The notes under the pieces were generated by a model. That model did no database searches, was not told where the DNA came from, and worked only from the letters and a program-made list of their open reading frames with translations. 64,000 bases of DNA from Streptomyces atratus (GTDB lineage Bacteria; Actinomycetota; Actinomycetes; Streptomycetales; Streptomycetaceae), in assembly GCF_014648655.1 (NCBI RefSeq), contig NZ_BMRN01000003.1:390335-454334 (forward strand). Direction: 5' to 3'. Within the stretch, counting starts at the first letter, position 1; each line of letters opens with the position of its first letter. Both the position numbers and the translations under genes were made by a program. Below are positions 19,575 to 28,081 of this stretch, piece by piece.

Positions 19575-20787
19575 CCAGGAACACCCCGCCGGCCAGCAGC
19601 GCCAGGACGCCTCCGGCGATTCCCAGCGCGATCCCGACGCCCCCGCCCCCGCCGCCGTCGCCTTCGGCGGCAACGGCCTCGGTGTCGTGCGAGGGGCCGT
19701 TCCTTCCCTTGTCCTCCTCGCGCGCCGCCGCGGGGCCCTTCCCGGTGCCGGTCCCGGTACTGGCGGACCTCGGGGGCACCAGTTCGCCGACCGGGGTCAC
19801 CTTGCCGCTCGCGGCGAAGCCCCAGTCGAGGAGGCCGGCGGCTTCCTTGTAGACGGCGTGGGGCTCCTTGGACGACGGGTTCATGACGGTGACGAGCAGC
19901 ACCTTGCCGTTGCGTTCGGCGACACCGGTGAAGGTGTTGCCCGCGTGCGTGGTGTAGCCGTTCTTGACCCCCGCGATGCCCTTGTACGGGTCGACGCCGT
20001 CCGCACCGGTGAGCAGCCGGTTGGTGTTCTGGATCTTGAAGGTCTCGCGCTTCCCGTTCTTCTTCTTCGCGCCGGGGAAGTCCGCCTCGGCCGTCGAGCA
20101 GTACTCCCGGAAGTCCGCCTTCTGCAGCCCGCTGCGGGCGAACAGCGTCAGGTCGTACGCGCTGGAGACCTGATCGGGCGCGTCGTAGCCGTCGGGCGAC
20201 ACCACCTTCGTGTCGAGCGCCTGCAACTCCTCGGCATGTGCCTGCATGTCGGCGACGGTCTTGGGGATGCCGCCGTACATCGAGGACAGCACATGCACCG
20301 CGTCATTGCCCGAGCGCAGGAACACCCCGAGCCACAGGTCGTGGACCGTATAGCTGAGGTGTTCCTTGACGCCGACCAGGCTGCTGCCCTCGCCGAGATC
20401 GGCGAGGTCCTTCTCCTGCACCGTGTACGTCTGGGTCTTCGGCTGCAGGCCGGGCATCACGGTGTCCGCGAAGAGCATCTTCAGGGTGGAGGCGGGGGGC
20501 AGCCGCCAGTGCGGGTTGTGCGCCGCGAGGACCTCGCCGTTCTCCGCGTCCGCGACGATCCAGGACCTGCCCGTGAGGTCCTTGGGCAGTACCGGGGCGC
20601 CGACCCCCAGCTTGACCTGCGTGCCGGTCCGGCCCAGCAGCTCGCCACCGACCCGGGACATGCCGGCGGGTGGCTTCGGCCGGTTGGCGGAGGCGTCCTT
20701 GTCGACCGCCGATGCCGGACTGACGACAAATGTGGACAACAAGGCGGCAGAGGTGACCGTAAACGCGATCTTTTTCAGAGCAAGCAC
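19522..20787 (-). CDS. D-alanyl-D-alanine carboxypeptidase (low-molecular-weight PBP, DacC-like)
   Basis: 421 residues from a GTG at 20787. N-terminal signal peptide (KKIAFTVTSAALLSTFVVS, cleavage after ASA), then a serine carboxypeptidase S11 domain: active-site SxxK as S100-T-L-K103 (PPASTLKMLF), SGN in LRSGNDAVHVL, and KNG in GVKNGYTTHAGNT where most family members have KTG. The C-terminus has a Gly-rich linker and a membrane helix (GIALGIAGGVLALLAGGVFLV) with a basic tail. It trims the terminal D-Ala of peptidoglycan stem peptides at the outer face of the membrane. Divergent from the SCO4848-type gene at 20909. Confidence 0.92.
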   Translation of the reverse strand: MLALKKIAFTVTSAALLSTFVVSPASAVDKDASANRPKPPAGMSRVGGELLGRTGTQVKLGVGAPVLPKDLTGRSWIVADAENGEVLAAHNPHWRLPPASTLKMLFADTVMPGLQPKTQTYTVQEKDLADLGEGSSLVGVKEHLSYTVHDLWLGVFLRSGNDAVHVLSSMYGGIPKTVADMQAHAEELQALDTKVVSPDGYDAPDQVSSAYDLTLFARSGLQKADFREYCSTAEADFPGAKKKNGKRETFKIQNTNRLLTGADGVDPYKGIAGVKNGYTTHAGNTFTGVAERNGKVLLVTVMNPSSKEPHAVYKEAAGLLDWGFAASGKVTPVGELVPPRSASTGTGTGKGPAAAREEDKGRNGPSHDTEAVAAEGDGGGGGGVGIALGIAGGVLALLAGGVFLVNRRWPLPDLVRRLPRR

Positions 20788-20908
20788 GGTCGGAAACGTA
20801 CAGGGCGAGGATATGAATGCGGGTGCGGATTGCTTGACCCGCCGTGCGTTCCGCCGGGACAGCCCACCCCGGGCAGCTTCGCCGGAGCGCGGCGGAGATA
20901 CTGGGGCC

Positions 20909-21154
20909 ATGAAGCTCAGCCGCCCCGTCTCCTGGTTCCTGCTCGCCTTCGGGGTGTGGAGCTGGTTCATCTGGATCACTTTCGTCAAGAACCTGTGGAA
21001 GGACGGCAGCGGACTCGCCTTCGACGACGCGGGTGACCCGACTGCGTACTTCTGGGTGCATCTGCTGCTCGCCATCACGTCCTTTCTCCTGGGGACGGCC
21101 GTTGGTGTGATCGGGTTCCGTGGGGTCAGGGCCCTGCGCCGCGAAAGTGCATAA
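20909..21154 (+). CDS. SCO4848-family small membrane protein
   Basis: 81 residues, two membrane helices (SWFLLAFGVWSWFIWITF and WVHLLLAITSFLLGTAVGVI) with a charged loop between. This is a small conserved Streptomyces family of unknown function, next to the D-Ala-D-Ala carboxypeptidase gene as in other species. The ATG at 20909 is 29 bases ahead of the phosphoesterase gene, so the two are likely cotranscribed. Confidence 0.85.
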   Translation: MKLSRPVSWFLLAFGVWSWFIWITFVKNLWKDGSGLAFDDAGDPTAYFWVHLLLAITSFLLGTAVGVIGFRGVRALRRESA

Positions 21155-21183
21155 CAAGCCGTACGACGGGCGGGGGAGCGCAA

Positions 21184-22455
21184 GTGGCAGTGGCCGGTCT
21201 CGCGGTGACGGCAGTCGTGGTGCTCGCGCTGCTCGTCGGCGTGCACCGCTATCTGTGGCGCCGCTTCGTCGGTGACACGACGGCCGAGGGCAGCGCCCTG
21301 CGCCGGACCGGCACGGTGGCCGCCTTCCTCCTGCCGCTGCTGACCATCGGCGCCCTGGTCTCCGGCCGTACAGGTGCGCCCTTCTGGCTCCAGCGGGTGC
21401 TGGCCTGGCCGGGATACCTGTGGCTGGCCGCGCTGCTGTATCTGACGCTGGCTCTGCTGGCGGGCGAGGCGGCACGGCCGATTCTGCGACGGGTGCTCGC
21501 GGGCCGTGCGAACGGGGCGAGCCGGTCGGACCGTCCGTCGGTGACGAAAGTGCTCACGCCCGAGGCCGCCGACGCCCCCGCAGCGGACATCCTCGTCGCC
21601 GATGCCCCCGTAGCGGACACCCTCGCCCTCCCCACGCGCCGCCTGTTCGTCGCGCGGGCCGTCGGGGGCGCCGCCGCCGTCGCCGGGCTCGGCACGGTCG
21701 GCTACGGCACGTACGGCGTGCTGCGCGGGCCGCGGGTCAAGCGGATCACCGTCCCGCTCGCCAAGCTGCCCCGCTCCGCGCACGGCTTCCGGATCGCCGT
21801 CGTCAGCGACATCCACCTCGGCCCGGTCCTCGGCCGCGCCCACACCCAGCGGATCGTCGACACGATCAACCGGACCCAGCCGGATCTGGTCGCCGTCGTC
21901 GGTGATCTCGTCGACGGAACCGTCGCCGACCTCGGTCCGGCCGCGGAGCCGCTGGCGCAGCTGACTGCCCGCCGGGGCAGTTTCTTCGTCACCGGTAATC
22001 ACGAGTACTACTCCGGCGCCGACCAATGGGTTGATCACGTAAGGGAATTGGGGCTTCACCCCTTGGAGAATGCCCGGACCGAGATCGACGGATTCGATCT
22101 CGCGGGCGTCAACGACATTGCCGGGGAGAGCGAGGGGCAGGGCCCCGATTTCGATCGCGCGCTCGGCGACCGGGACCGTACCCGCGCCGCAGTCCTCCTC
22201 GCTCACCAGCCCGTCGTCATCCACGATGCCGTCGCCCACGGCGTGGACCTCCAGCTCTCCGGCCACACCCACGGGGGCCAGCTCTGGCCGGGCAATTTCA
22301 TCGCAGAGTTGGCCAATCCCACGGTCGCCGGGCTCGACCGCTACGGCGACACCCAGCTGTACGTCTCGCGTGGAGCGGGCGCCTGGGGGCCGCCCGTACG
22401 GGTCGGTGCACCCTCCGACATCACCGTCGTGGAGCTCGCCTCCCGACAGGCCTGA
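21184..22455 (+). CDS. Membrane-anchored metallophosphoesterase
   Basis: 423 residues from a GTG at 21184. Three or four hydrophobic segments in residues 1-110 and another around 160-185 precede a calcineurin-like phosphoesterase domain with the dinuclear-metal motifs SDIHLGP, GDLVDG, TGNHEYY and HTHGGQLWP. Such proteins hydrolyse phosphodiesters or UDP-diacylglucosamine-like lipids, probably at the membrane surface; the real substrate is unknown. It is the second gene of a likely pair with the SCO4848-type protein. Confidence 0.92.
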   Translation: MAVAGLAVTAVVVLALLVGVHRYLWRRFVGDTTAEGSALRRTGTVAAFLLPLLTIGALVSGRTGAPFWLQRVLAWPGYLWLAALLYLTLALLAGEAARPILRRVLAGRANGASRSDRPSVTKVLTPEAADAPAADILVADAPVADTLALPTRRLFVARAVGGAAAVAGLGTVGYGTYGVLRGPRVKRITVPLAKLPRSAHGFRIAVVSDIHLGPVLGRAHTQRIVDTINRTQPDLVAVVGDLVDGTVADLGPAAEPLAQLTARRGSFFVTGNHEYYSGADQWVDHVRELGLHPLENARTEIDGFDLAGVNDIAGESEGQGPDFDRALGDRDRTRAAVLLAHQPVVIHDAVAHGVDLQLSGHTHGGQLWPGNFIAELANPTVAGLDRYGDTQLYVSRGAGAWGPPVRVGAPSDITVVELASRQA

Positions 22456-22643
22456 CACTCCGTCGATGGCCTGTTACCGATCTTGTCGATCGACCCAAGG
22501 TTTCAAGTGCCGAACAAAAGGCTATGAGTCCCACTTTTGCTCTTCCAGATGTGAAAATCGTGTGATTGGCTGAGCGCAAACATGCGGTGATGTGCGTGTC
22601 TGAACGCAACGCCGAGGTGGGGCTGGTAAGGGAGAGCACGGCA

Positions 22644-24200
22644 ATGCGGTCGATCCGGGCACGGATTCTCGCGGTTCTCGCGGTTTTGGTCATCGCAGGC
22701 GTCGGCGCCTGGCAGCTGCTTCCCTCGGACGAGGTGAAGAAGGACCCGATCGCGGTCGGTACGACGGACGTAGTCACCTCGCTCGACCCGGCAGGTGCGT
22801 ACGACGCCGGTTCCTGGGCGATGTACAGCAACATCTATCAGTCCCTCATGACGTTCAAGTCCGGGGCGATCGTCCCCGAACCCGACGCCGCCGAGAGCTG
22901 TGGGTTCATCGGCCAGAAGCTCCAGACGTACCAGTGCAAGCTGCGCGACGACCTGTTCTTCTCCAACGGTCGCAAGATGACCGCCGCCGATGTCAAGTAC
23001 TCCATCGAGCGCATGATCAGGATCAAGACGGATGTCGGTCCGTCGGTGCTGTTCCCGAGCCTCAAGAACGTGGTGTCCGAGGGCCGCACCATCACCTTCA
23101 ACCTCTCCTCGCGCGATGCGACCTTCCCGCAGAAGCTCGCCACGGGAGCCGGATCGATCGTCGACCGCGAGTCGTACCCGCCGAACAAGCTCCGGGCCGG
23201 AAGCACGGTCGACGGCTCGGGCCCCTACATCCTGAAGTCGTACCGGCCGAGCGCCACCGCCGAGCTGGTCCCCAACCCCCGGTACAAGGGTGCGCTGAGC
23301 AAGACCGGTGTCCCGGTCACCGTGCACTACTACAAGGGGTCGGAAGCACTCCTGGCGGCCTGGAATTCCGGGCAGGTCGATGTGACGCACCGCCAGCTGC
23401 CGCCTGCCACGCTCGCCGAGCTGAACCCCGGCGACCCCGATCTGCGCGTCACCGAGGCGGGCAGCGCCGAAATCCGCAATCTCGTCTTCAACGTCCGTGA
23501 CAGTTCCCCGTTCGCCGACAAGAAGGTCCGGCAGGCCATCGCTTCGATGCTCGACCGCGGGCCGCTGGTGACCGATATCTACAAGGGCACGGTCGAACCG
23601 CTCTACTCGCTGATCCCGCAGGGCTACATCGGGCACAGCACACCGTTCTTCGACGCCTATCCGTCGCCCGATCCCGCGCGCGCGAAGAAGCTCCTGGAGC
23701 AGGCCGGCGTGCAGACGCCGCTGCACTTCACCTTCGGCTACCGCGGCGGCGACGAGGCGTACGCGAACGAGGCCGCGGAGCTGCGCAGGCAGCTGGAGGC
23801 GGGCGGCCTGTTCAAGGTCACGGTCAAGGCCGTCGAGTGGACGAAGTTCCAGAAGGAGTACGCGGCCGGCAAGTACGACGCGTACACCGTCGGCTGGTTC
23901 CCCGACTATCCGGACTCCGACACTTTCAGCCAGCCGCTGGTGGGCCACAACAACAGCCTCCACAACGGCTACTCCAGCAAGAAGATGGACGCCCTGATCG
24001 GCGCCACGCTCCAGTACAGCGACCGCAGCCGTACCTCGGCGGACTTCAAGGAGCTCCAGGCGCTGGTCGGTGAGGATGTGCCGCTCGTGCCGCTGTGGCA
24101 GAAGAAGGACTATGTCGTCAGCACGACCGATGTCTCCGGTTCGCAGTACCTTTCGGACGGCACCGGCCTCTGGCGGCTGTGGGAACTGAAGCGGATCTGA
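22644..24200 (+). CDS. ABC transporter substrate-binding protein (SBP_bac_5, peptide/nickel type)
   Basis: 518 residues from the ATG at 22644 (AAGGGAGAG upstream). An N-terminal hydrophobic segment RILAVLAVLVIAGVGAW is followed by a family 5 solute-binding domain (TTDVVTSLDPAGAYD; DDLFFSNGRKMTAADVKYSI; YPDSDTFSQPL). The usual lipobox cysteine is missing, so the protein is either secreted or held by an uncleaved helix. No permease or ATPase genes adjoin on either side, making it an orphan binding protein. Oligopeptides are the commonest ligands of the family, but this is not shown here. Ends at a strong bidirectional hairpin. Confidence 0.9.
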   Translation: MRSIRARILAVLAVLVIAGVGAWQLLPSDEVKKDPIAVGTTDVVTSLDPAGAYDAGSWAMYSNIYQSLMTFKSGAIVPEPDAAESCGFIGQKLQTYQCKLRDDLFFSNGRKMTAADVKYSIERMIRIKTDVGPSVLFPSLKNVVSEGRTITFNLSSRDATFPQKLATGAGSIVDRESYPPNKLRAGSTVDGSGPYILKSYRPSATAELVPNPRYKGALSKTGVPVTVHYYKGSEALLAAWNSGQVDVTHRQLPPATLAELNPGDPDLRVTEAGSAEIRNLVFNVRDSSPFADKKVRQAIASMLDRGPLVTDIYKGTVEPLYSLIPQGYIGHSTPFFDAYPSPDPARAKKLLEQAGVQTPLHFTFGYRGGDEAYANEAAELRRQLEAGGLFKVTVKAVEWTKFQKEYAAGKYDAYTVGWFPDYPDSDTFSQPLVGHNNSLHNGYSSKKMDALIGATLQYSDRSRTSADFKELQALVGEDVPLVPLWQKKDYVVSTTDVSGSQYLSDGTGLWRLWELKRI

Positions 24201-24237
24201 CGGTCCGCCGCGCCGGATCCGGCGCGTACGACAGGCA

Positions 24238-24276
24238 GAGGGGCGGCCTCCCGGCACTGCCGGGAGGCCGCCCCTC
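24238..24276. terminator. Bidirectional hairpin between convergent genes
   Basis: Perfect 19-base-pair inverted repeat around C24257 (GAGGGGCGGCCTCCCGGCA and complement), between the stops of the binding protein (+) and the TetR gene (-). It can end both transcripts. Confidence 0.9.
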
Positions 24277-24290
24277 CGCCCGGGACCTGC

Positions 24291-25001
24291 CTAGGCCCGA
24301 CGCTTCGCGGCGCCGGGCAGGAACTCCTCCAGCACCTCGTGAATCTGCCGCACCAGCGGTCGCAGCACCCGGAAGCGGGAGAGCGCGATGGCGCGGGCAC
24401 CGATCGGGGCGGAGCGCTCGACCAGGCGGCGGCTGCGTTCGGTGTGCTCCGTCCGGTCGTACACCCAGTAGAGCACCAGGCCCATCTGCATCAGCCACAT
24501 CAACTGCGGTAGCAGCTCGGCCAGTTCGGGATCGGTCTTGGCGTCCGAACCGGCCAGGCACCGCCGGTGGATGGAGATCGCCGCCTCGCGGGCCGCGATC
24601 GAATCCGCCGAGAACGGACTGAGCGGGCTCTCCGGGTCGGCGGCGTTCTTGAAGAACTGGGCGGCGAAGCGGTGGTACGGCTCCGCCACGTCCAGCCACG
24701 TGAGCAGGACCCCGCGCATCCGCACCGCGAGGTCCTTGTCGCCGTCCAGGACCGGCTGGACCGCCGCTTCGTGCTCGGCGGCGAGCCGGTCGTAGAAGCC
24801 CTGGACGAGGTGTTCCTTGTTCGTGAAGTAGTAGTAGGCGTTCCCGACGGAGACGCCGGCCTCCTGGGCGATGGCCCGCATCGTCGTCTTGTCGTAGCCA
24901 CGTTCCTGGAAGAGCCGGAGCGCGGTTTCGAGGATGAGTGTGCGGGTCTGCTCGCTCTTGGGAGCCTTGACTTCCTTCACGTCCTTCGCTTCCTTCACCA
25001 C
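24291..25001 (-). CDS. TetR family transcriptional regulator
   Basis: 236 residues if the GTG at 25001 is used; GTGs at 24998 and 24980 are alternatives, the last with AAGGAAG 8 bases upstream. N-terminal TetR HTH: RTLILETALRLFQERGYDKT, then MRAIAQEAGVSVGNAYYYFTNKEHLVQGFYD. The C-terminal ligand domain is unassigned. It is the third gene of a compact minus-strand operon (membrane protein, DCC protein, TetR), whose promoter carries two TTGAAC-NN-GTTCAA palindromes, so autoregulation is likely. Confidence 0.9.
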   Translation of the reverse strand: MVKEAKDVKEVKAPKSEQTRTLILETALRLFQERGYDKTTMRAIAQEAGVSVGNAYYYFTNKEHLVQGFYDRLAAEHEAAVQPVLDGDKDLAVRMRGVLLTWLDVAEPYHRFAAQFFKNAADPESPLSPFSADSIAAREAAISIHRRCLAGSDAKTDPELAELLPQLMWLMQMGLVLYWVYDRTEHTERSRRLVERSAPIGARAIALSRFRVLRPLVRQIHEVLEEFLPGAAKRRA

Positions 25002-25024
25002 AGCCCCGAGGGTATCCGCCCCGG

Positions 25025-25453
25025 TCAGTCCCCGGATCCGGGGACCGTACAGGCACTGTCCCCGGACCCGCACGGTGTCGCGGTCAGCGACCGGTACTTC
25101 GCGGCGGCGAGCACGGTCGCCCGGGCGAACGGGCGGCCTGCCGGGGTGGCCAGCCAGTGGGACCTGGGCCGGTGTTCGGCCAGCGCCCAGAGGCAGACGA
25201 TCCATGCGTCGGTCCCGCGGTAGATCTGCCCCCGGTCGCCGATCACGGTGATCTCGTCGAGCGTCGCGGCGTGGTCGAGCCCCGGGAAGCGGCGTCGTGC
25301 CTCTTCGGAGGCTGCCGGGACGAGGTCGAGCGGGACGAGCCGGCGCTGCTTCATCAGCCACTGGCGCAGATGGACGCAGAGCGAGCACTGTGCGTCGTAC
25401 AGCACCGTGAGGCGTTCGACGGACAGCCGCTGCCCGCCCGTTCTGACCGTCAT
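25025..25453 (-). CDS. DCC family thiol-disulfide oxidoreductase-like protein (DUF393)
   Basis: 142 residues from the ATG at 25453. The family signature YDAQCSLC (usually YDGxCxxC) lies at about residues 19-26, in a thioredoxin-like fold predicted to have dithiol redox activity. The stop-start gap to the upstream membrane protein is 7 bases, so the two are translationally close. Substrate and partner unknown. Confidence 0.9.
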   Translation of the reverse strand: MTVRTGGQRLSVERLTVLYDAQCSLCVHLRQWLMKQRRLVPLDLVPAASEEARRRFPGLDHAATLDEITVIGDRGQIYRGTDAWIVCLWALAEHRPRSHWLATPAGRPFARATVLAAAKYRSLTATPCGSGDSACTVPGSGD

Positions 25454-25460
25454 GGCGCGC

Positions 25461-25892
25461 TCAGGCCCTGGTGGTGGGTGCGGCCCACGGACCGTTTCCC
25501 GGAGCCGTCCAGCCCTGCGGCGGTACGGGCGGGGTCTGCTCACGCTCCATCAAGCCCCTGCGGCGGATCTTGTTGAGCACATAGACGTTGCCGAGGTGCA
25601 GCACGCCGAGGACGAGCAGGACGACGCCGAGCTTCACCGACAGCGCCTCGAAGAGGCCGCGGGCGTCGGCAACCCCGTCGTCGTTCCTCAGATAGAGGGT
25701 GACGAAGCCCAGGTTGACCAGGTAGAAGCCGACCACCAGCAGGTGGTTGACGGCATCGGCGAGTTTCTCGTTCCCGTGCAGCACATCGGCGAGGAACACC
25801 CTGCCGTTGCGGCTGAGCGTGCGCGCCACCCAGACGGTGAGCGCCACGCTGATCAGCAGGTAGATGACGTACGCGACAACAGTGAGGTCCAT
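25461..25892 (-). CDS. Small integral membrane protein, first gene of a DCC/TetR operon
   Basis: 143 residues from the ATG at 25892, with GGGAGG about 8 bases upstream; a further in-frame ATG at 25919 would overlap the palindrome. Three hydrophobic segments: LTVVAYVIYLLISVALTVWVA, HLLVVGFYLVNLGFVTLYL, and a VKLGVVLLVLGVLHLGNVYV segment. The Pro-rich tail is probably cytoplasmic. No characterised family recognised; homologous small membrane proteins are common in Streptomyces next to DCC proteins. Confidence 0.85.
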   Translation of the reverse strand: MDLTVVAYVIYLLISVALTVWVARTLSRNGRVFLADVLHGNEKLADAVNHLLVVGFYLVNLGFVTLYLRNDDGVADARGLFEALSVKLGVVLLVLGVLHLGNVYVLNKIRRRGLMEREQTPPVPPQGWTAPGNGPWAAPTTRA

Positions 25893-25905
25893 GCCCCACC
25901 CTCCC

Positions 25906-25919
25906 TTGAACGCGTTCAA
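25906..25919. promoter_or_regulatory. Palindromic operator candidate, copy 1
   Basis: TTGAACGCGTTCAA is a perfect 14-base palindrome 14 bases upstream of the ATG at 25892. Copy 2 lies with its centre 44 bases away. TetR-type proteins bind such sites, and a TetR gene closes this operon. Confidence 0.65.
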
Positions 25920-25949
25920 AAGCTGGTGTCATGGACTGTAGACCTGTCT

Positions 25950-25963
25950 TTGAACATGTTCAA
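25950..25963. promoter_or_regulatory. Palindromic operator candidate, copy 2
   Basis: TTGAACATGTTCAA, a perfect 14-base palindrome with the same half-site as copy 1, overlaps the stop codon of the MFS gene (25960-25962). Confidence 0.65.
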
Positions 25964-27186
25964 GCAGGTACCTCGGCGGCTCGCTCCCCCTGCTTGCCGG
26001 GCGCCCCGAAGCGCCGTACGCCCGGCACCGCCGCCGTCGCCAGACAGGCGGCGCCGACCGTCACCGCAGCGACGGCCAGGGGGACTTCGGCGCCCCAGGC
26101 CGAGGCGGCGAGCGGGGCCAGGGCATATCCGAGCGGCATCGCGCCGAGGGAGAGCAGCCAGTCGTACGAGGTCACGCGGGCCAGGGCGTGCGCGGGCACG
26201 GCGGACTGGACCGAGGTCTCCCAGACCGGGTTGAGGAAGCCGAGCCCGGCCTGTGCGATGCCGTACGCGGCGATGGTCACGACGACGGGTGCGTGGACGG
26301 CGAGAAGGCCGAGCGGGAGGGCGTACGTGGCGAGGCCCAGGTTGGCGATCAGGACCGGGCGGCGGGGGTGGGCCCGGCCGGCCAGCAGGGAGCCGAGGAG
26401 CAGGCCGACCGCGCCGGTCTGGAGGAGGGCGACCCAGACGCCCTTGCCGCCCAGTTCCCGGACGAAGAGGGCCGGACCCACGGTCATCAGGACGGCCGCC
26501 GCGCAGTTCCAGGCGGCGTGGGCGATCAGGCTCGTCCAGTACCAGTCGCGGCCCCTGACCTCGCTCCAGCCCTCCTTGAGGTCGGTGAGCAGGGAACGCC
26601 GGGGGATGGGTACATGCCGGACCTTCATGGCGGACAGCAGCGCCGCGCTCACCGCGAAGCTCGCGCCGTCCAGCACGAAGGCCCAGCCCGGGCCCGCGGT
26701 GAGGATCAGGGCTCCGGCGAGGGCCGGGCCGCCGAGCCGGGTCACGCTGTTGACCACCGCCATCAGTGAGTTGGCGCGCAGCAGCCCCGACTCCGCCACG
26801 GTGCCGCGGATCAGTGGTGAAACGGTCGGCATCGCGAACGCCCCGGCGGCGCCGCCGATCGCCTCGGCGAGGGCGATCTGCCAGAGCGCGGGGGAGCCGC
26901 CGAGCAGTTCCGCGCCGACGAAGAGCTGGGTCACGCACCGTACGAGATCGGTGGTGAGCGCGACGGTGCGGGCGTTGAAGCGGTCGCCCACGACGCCACC
27001 CAGTGGCAGCAGGAGCAGCTTGGGGATCATTGCGCATCCCAGGACCAGGGCGAGCGCTCCGGTCGATCCTGTGGCCAGATAGACGGCCAGGGAGAGGGCG
27101 GTGGGGATGGCGGAGTCGCCGAGGAGGGAGAGGGTGCGTCCGATGAAGAGCAGGCGGAAGGCGCGCGTGCGCAAGGGGTGCGGCAT
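25960..27186 (-). CDS. MFS transporter
   Basis: 408 residues with about 11-12 hydrophobic segments. MFS signature around GGVVGDRFNARTVALTTDLVR (loop 2-3 type GxxxDRxxxR). Members of this branch resemble macrolide/multidrug efflux proteins of the Mef type. It diverges from a MarR regulator 87 bases away, a pairing typical of regulated efflux pumps. No substrate can be named. It ends inside the second palindrome of the following operon. Confidence 0.9.
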   Translation of the reverse strand: MPHPLRTRAFRLLFIGRTLSLLGDSAIPTALSLAVYLATGSTGALALVLGCAMIPKLLLLPLGGVVGDRFNARTVALTTDLVRCVTQLFVGAELLGGSPALWQIALAEAIGGAAGAFAMPTVSPLIRGTVAESGLLRANSLMAVVNSVTRLGGPALAGALILTAGPGWAFVLDGASFAVSAALLSAMKVRHVPIPRRSLLTDLKEGWSEVRGRDWYWTSLIAHAAWNCAAAVLMTVGPALFVRELGGKGVWVALLQTGAVGLLLGSLLAGRAHPRRPVLIANLGLATYALPLGLLAVHAPVVVTIAAYGIAQAGLGFLNPVWETSVQSAVPAHALARVTSYDWLLSLGAMPLGYALAPLAASAWGAEVPLAVAAVTVGAACLATAAVPGVRRFGAPGKQGERAAEVPA

Positions 27187-27214
27187 GCGCGCAATCTATT
27201 TTGGTTCCGAACTA

Positions 27215-27226
27215 TTCGTCAACGAA
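27215..27226. promoter_or_regulatory. MarR operator candidate
   Basis: TTCGT-CA-ACGAA, perfect 5-base arms, lies in the unusually AT-rich 87-base gap between the MFS and MarR starts. Two related direct segments (TTGGTTCCGAAC and TTGTACCGAAGG) flank it. Position and symmetry fit a MarR site controlling both genes; binding is inferred. Confidence 0.5.
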
Positions 27227-27273
27227 ATATCTTGTACCGAAGGATAGTTGGGGGCCGGGCGTACGCTTTCCCC

Positions 27274-27783
27274 ATGGAGCGACGCGACTGGACCGACGGA
27301 CATGTGGAGCGCTGGAAGCCGGTCCTTCCCCACCTCGATCCCGATGTCGAGGGCGCGGTGACCCGTATGAAGAAACTCTCCGTCCATCTGCGCCGGGTAC
27401 GCGAACAGTCCCTGGTCGACTTCGACCTCGACCGCCAGGAGTTCGACACGCTCCACAAGCTGGCCGGACGCGGCGGAAAGGCGGCCCCCTCCGAGCTCGC
27501 CGCCGACCTCGACCTCGCGCCCGCCTCCGTCACCGGCCGTCTGGACGCGCTCGAACGGCGCGGCTTCGTCCGCCGTACGCCCTCCACCACCGACCGTCGA
27601 CGGGTCGATGTGGAACTCACCGGCGAGGGCCGCTCGACCTGGCTGGGCGCGATGGACGTCCTCGGCCACGAGGAGTACCGGCTGCTCGGCGTCCTCGACA
27701 AGGACGAACGCACACTGCTCAACGACATGCTGCGGCGCATCATGGTGGTCGCCGAGGACCGGGGCGGCGCCGAGTGGGACTGA
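27274..27783 (+). CDS. MarR family transcriptional regulator
   Basis: 169 residues from the ATG at 27274; no ribosome site is evident, so translation may be leaderless or weak. Winged helix: FDTLHKLAGRGGKAAPSELA, then DLDLAPASVTGRLDALERRGFV and the wing RRTPSTTDRRRVDVELT with the conserved DxRxxxxxLT pattern. It is likely the repressor of the divergent MFS gene, responding to a small phenolic or drug ligand; the ligand is unknown. Confidence 0.92.
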   Translation: MERRDWTDGHVERWKPVLPHLDPDVEGAVTRMKKLSVHLRRVREQSLVDFDLDRQEFDTLHKLAGRGGKAAPSELAADLDLAPASVTGRLDALERRGFVRRTPSTTDRRRVDVELTGEGRSTWLGAMDVLGHEEYRLLGVLDKDERTLLNDMLRRIMVVAEDRGGAEWD

Positions 27784-27802
27784 GGTGCGGGGTGCCGGGC
27801 GC

Positions 27803-28081
27803 TCAGTCGGCTTCGTCGTCAGGGTCTTCGACGACGTGATCGGCCGGCTCCGCCCGGAGTTCGTCCAGATCCCTCGCCAGGATGCGGCCGAACGCCTCGT
27901 TCCACTGCGCGGCCGCCTGCTCCACCGACGAACGGAAGCCGCGCCGCAGCGGCACGCCTGCGAGCAGCAGGGTGAACGCGGCGACCGGCCGCAGCAGCGG
28001 GCGCCCGTGCAGCGTCGCGATCCAGCGCGACGACGGTGACGGTGTGCCGGCGGCGGGCCGTCCCTGCGGACCGTCAGATGC
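27803..28081 (-). pseudogene. Coding-like frame without a start codon (gene remnant)
   Basis: Between stops, this frame encodes about 92 residues with strong high-GC codon bias: a Pro/Gly/Ser-rich start, then RWIATLHGRPLLRPVAAFTLLLAGVP (given here in parts: RWIATLHGRPLLRPVA and AFTLLLAGVPLRRGFR) and an acidic tail ending VVEDPDDEAD. It contains no ATG, GTG or TTG in its first half, and an in-frame TGA sits at 28082-28084. It may be a gene that lost its 5' part, or one expressed by frameshifting from the gene ending at 28074. No family recognised. Confidence 0.5.
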
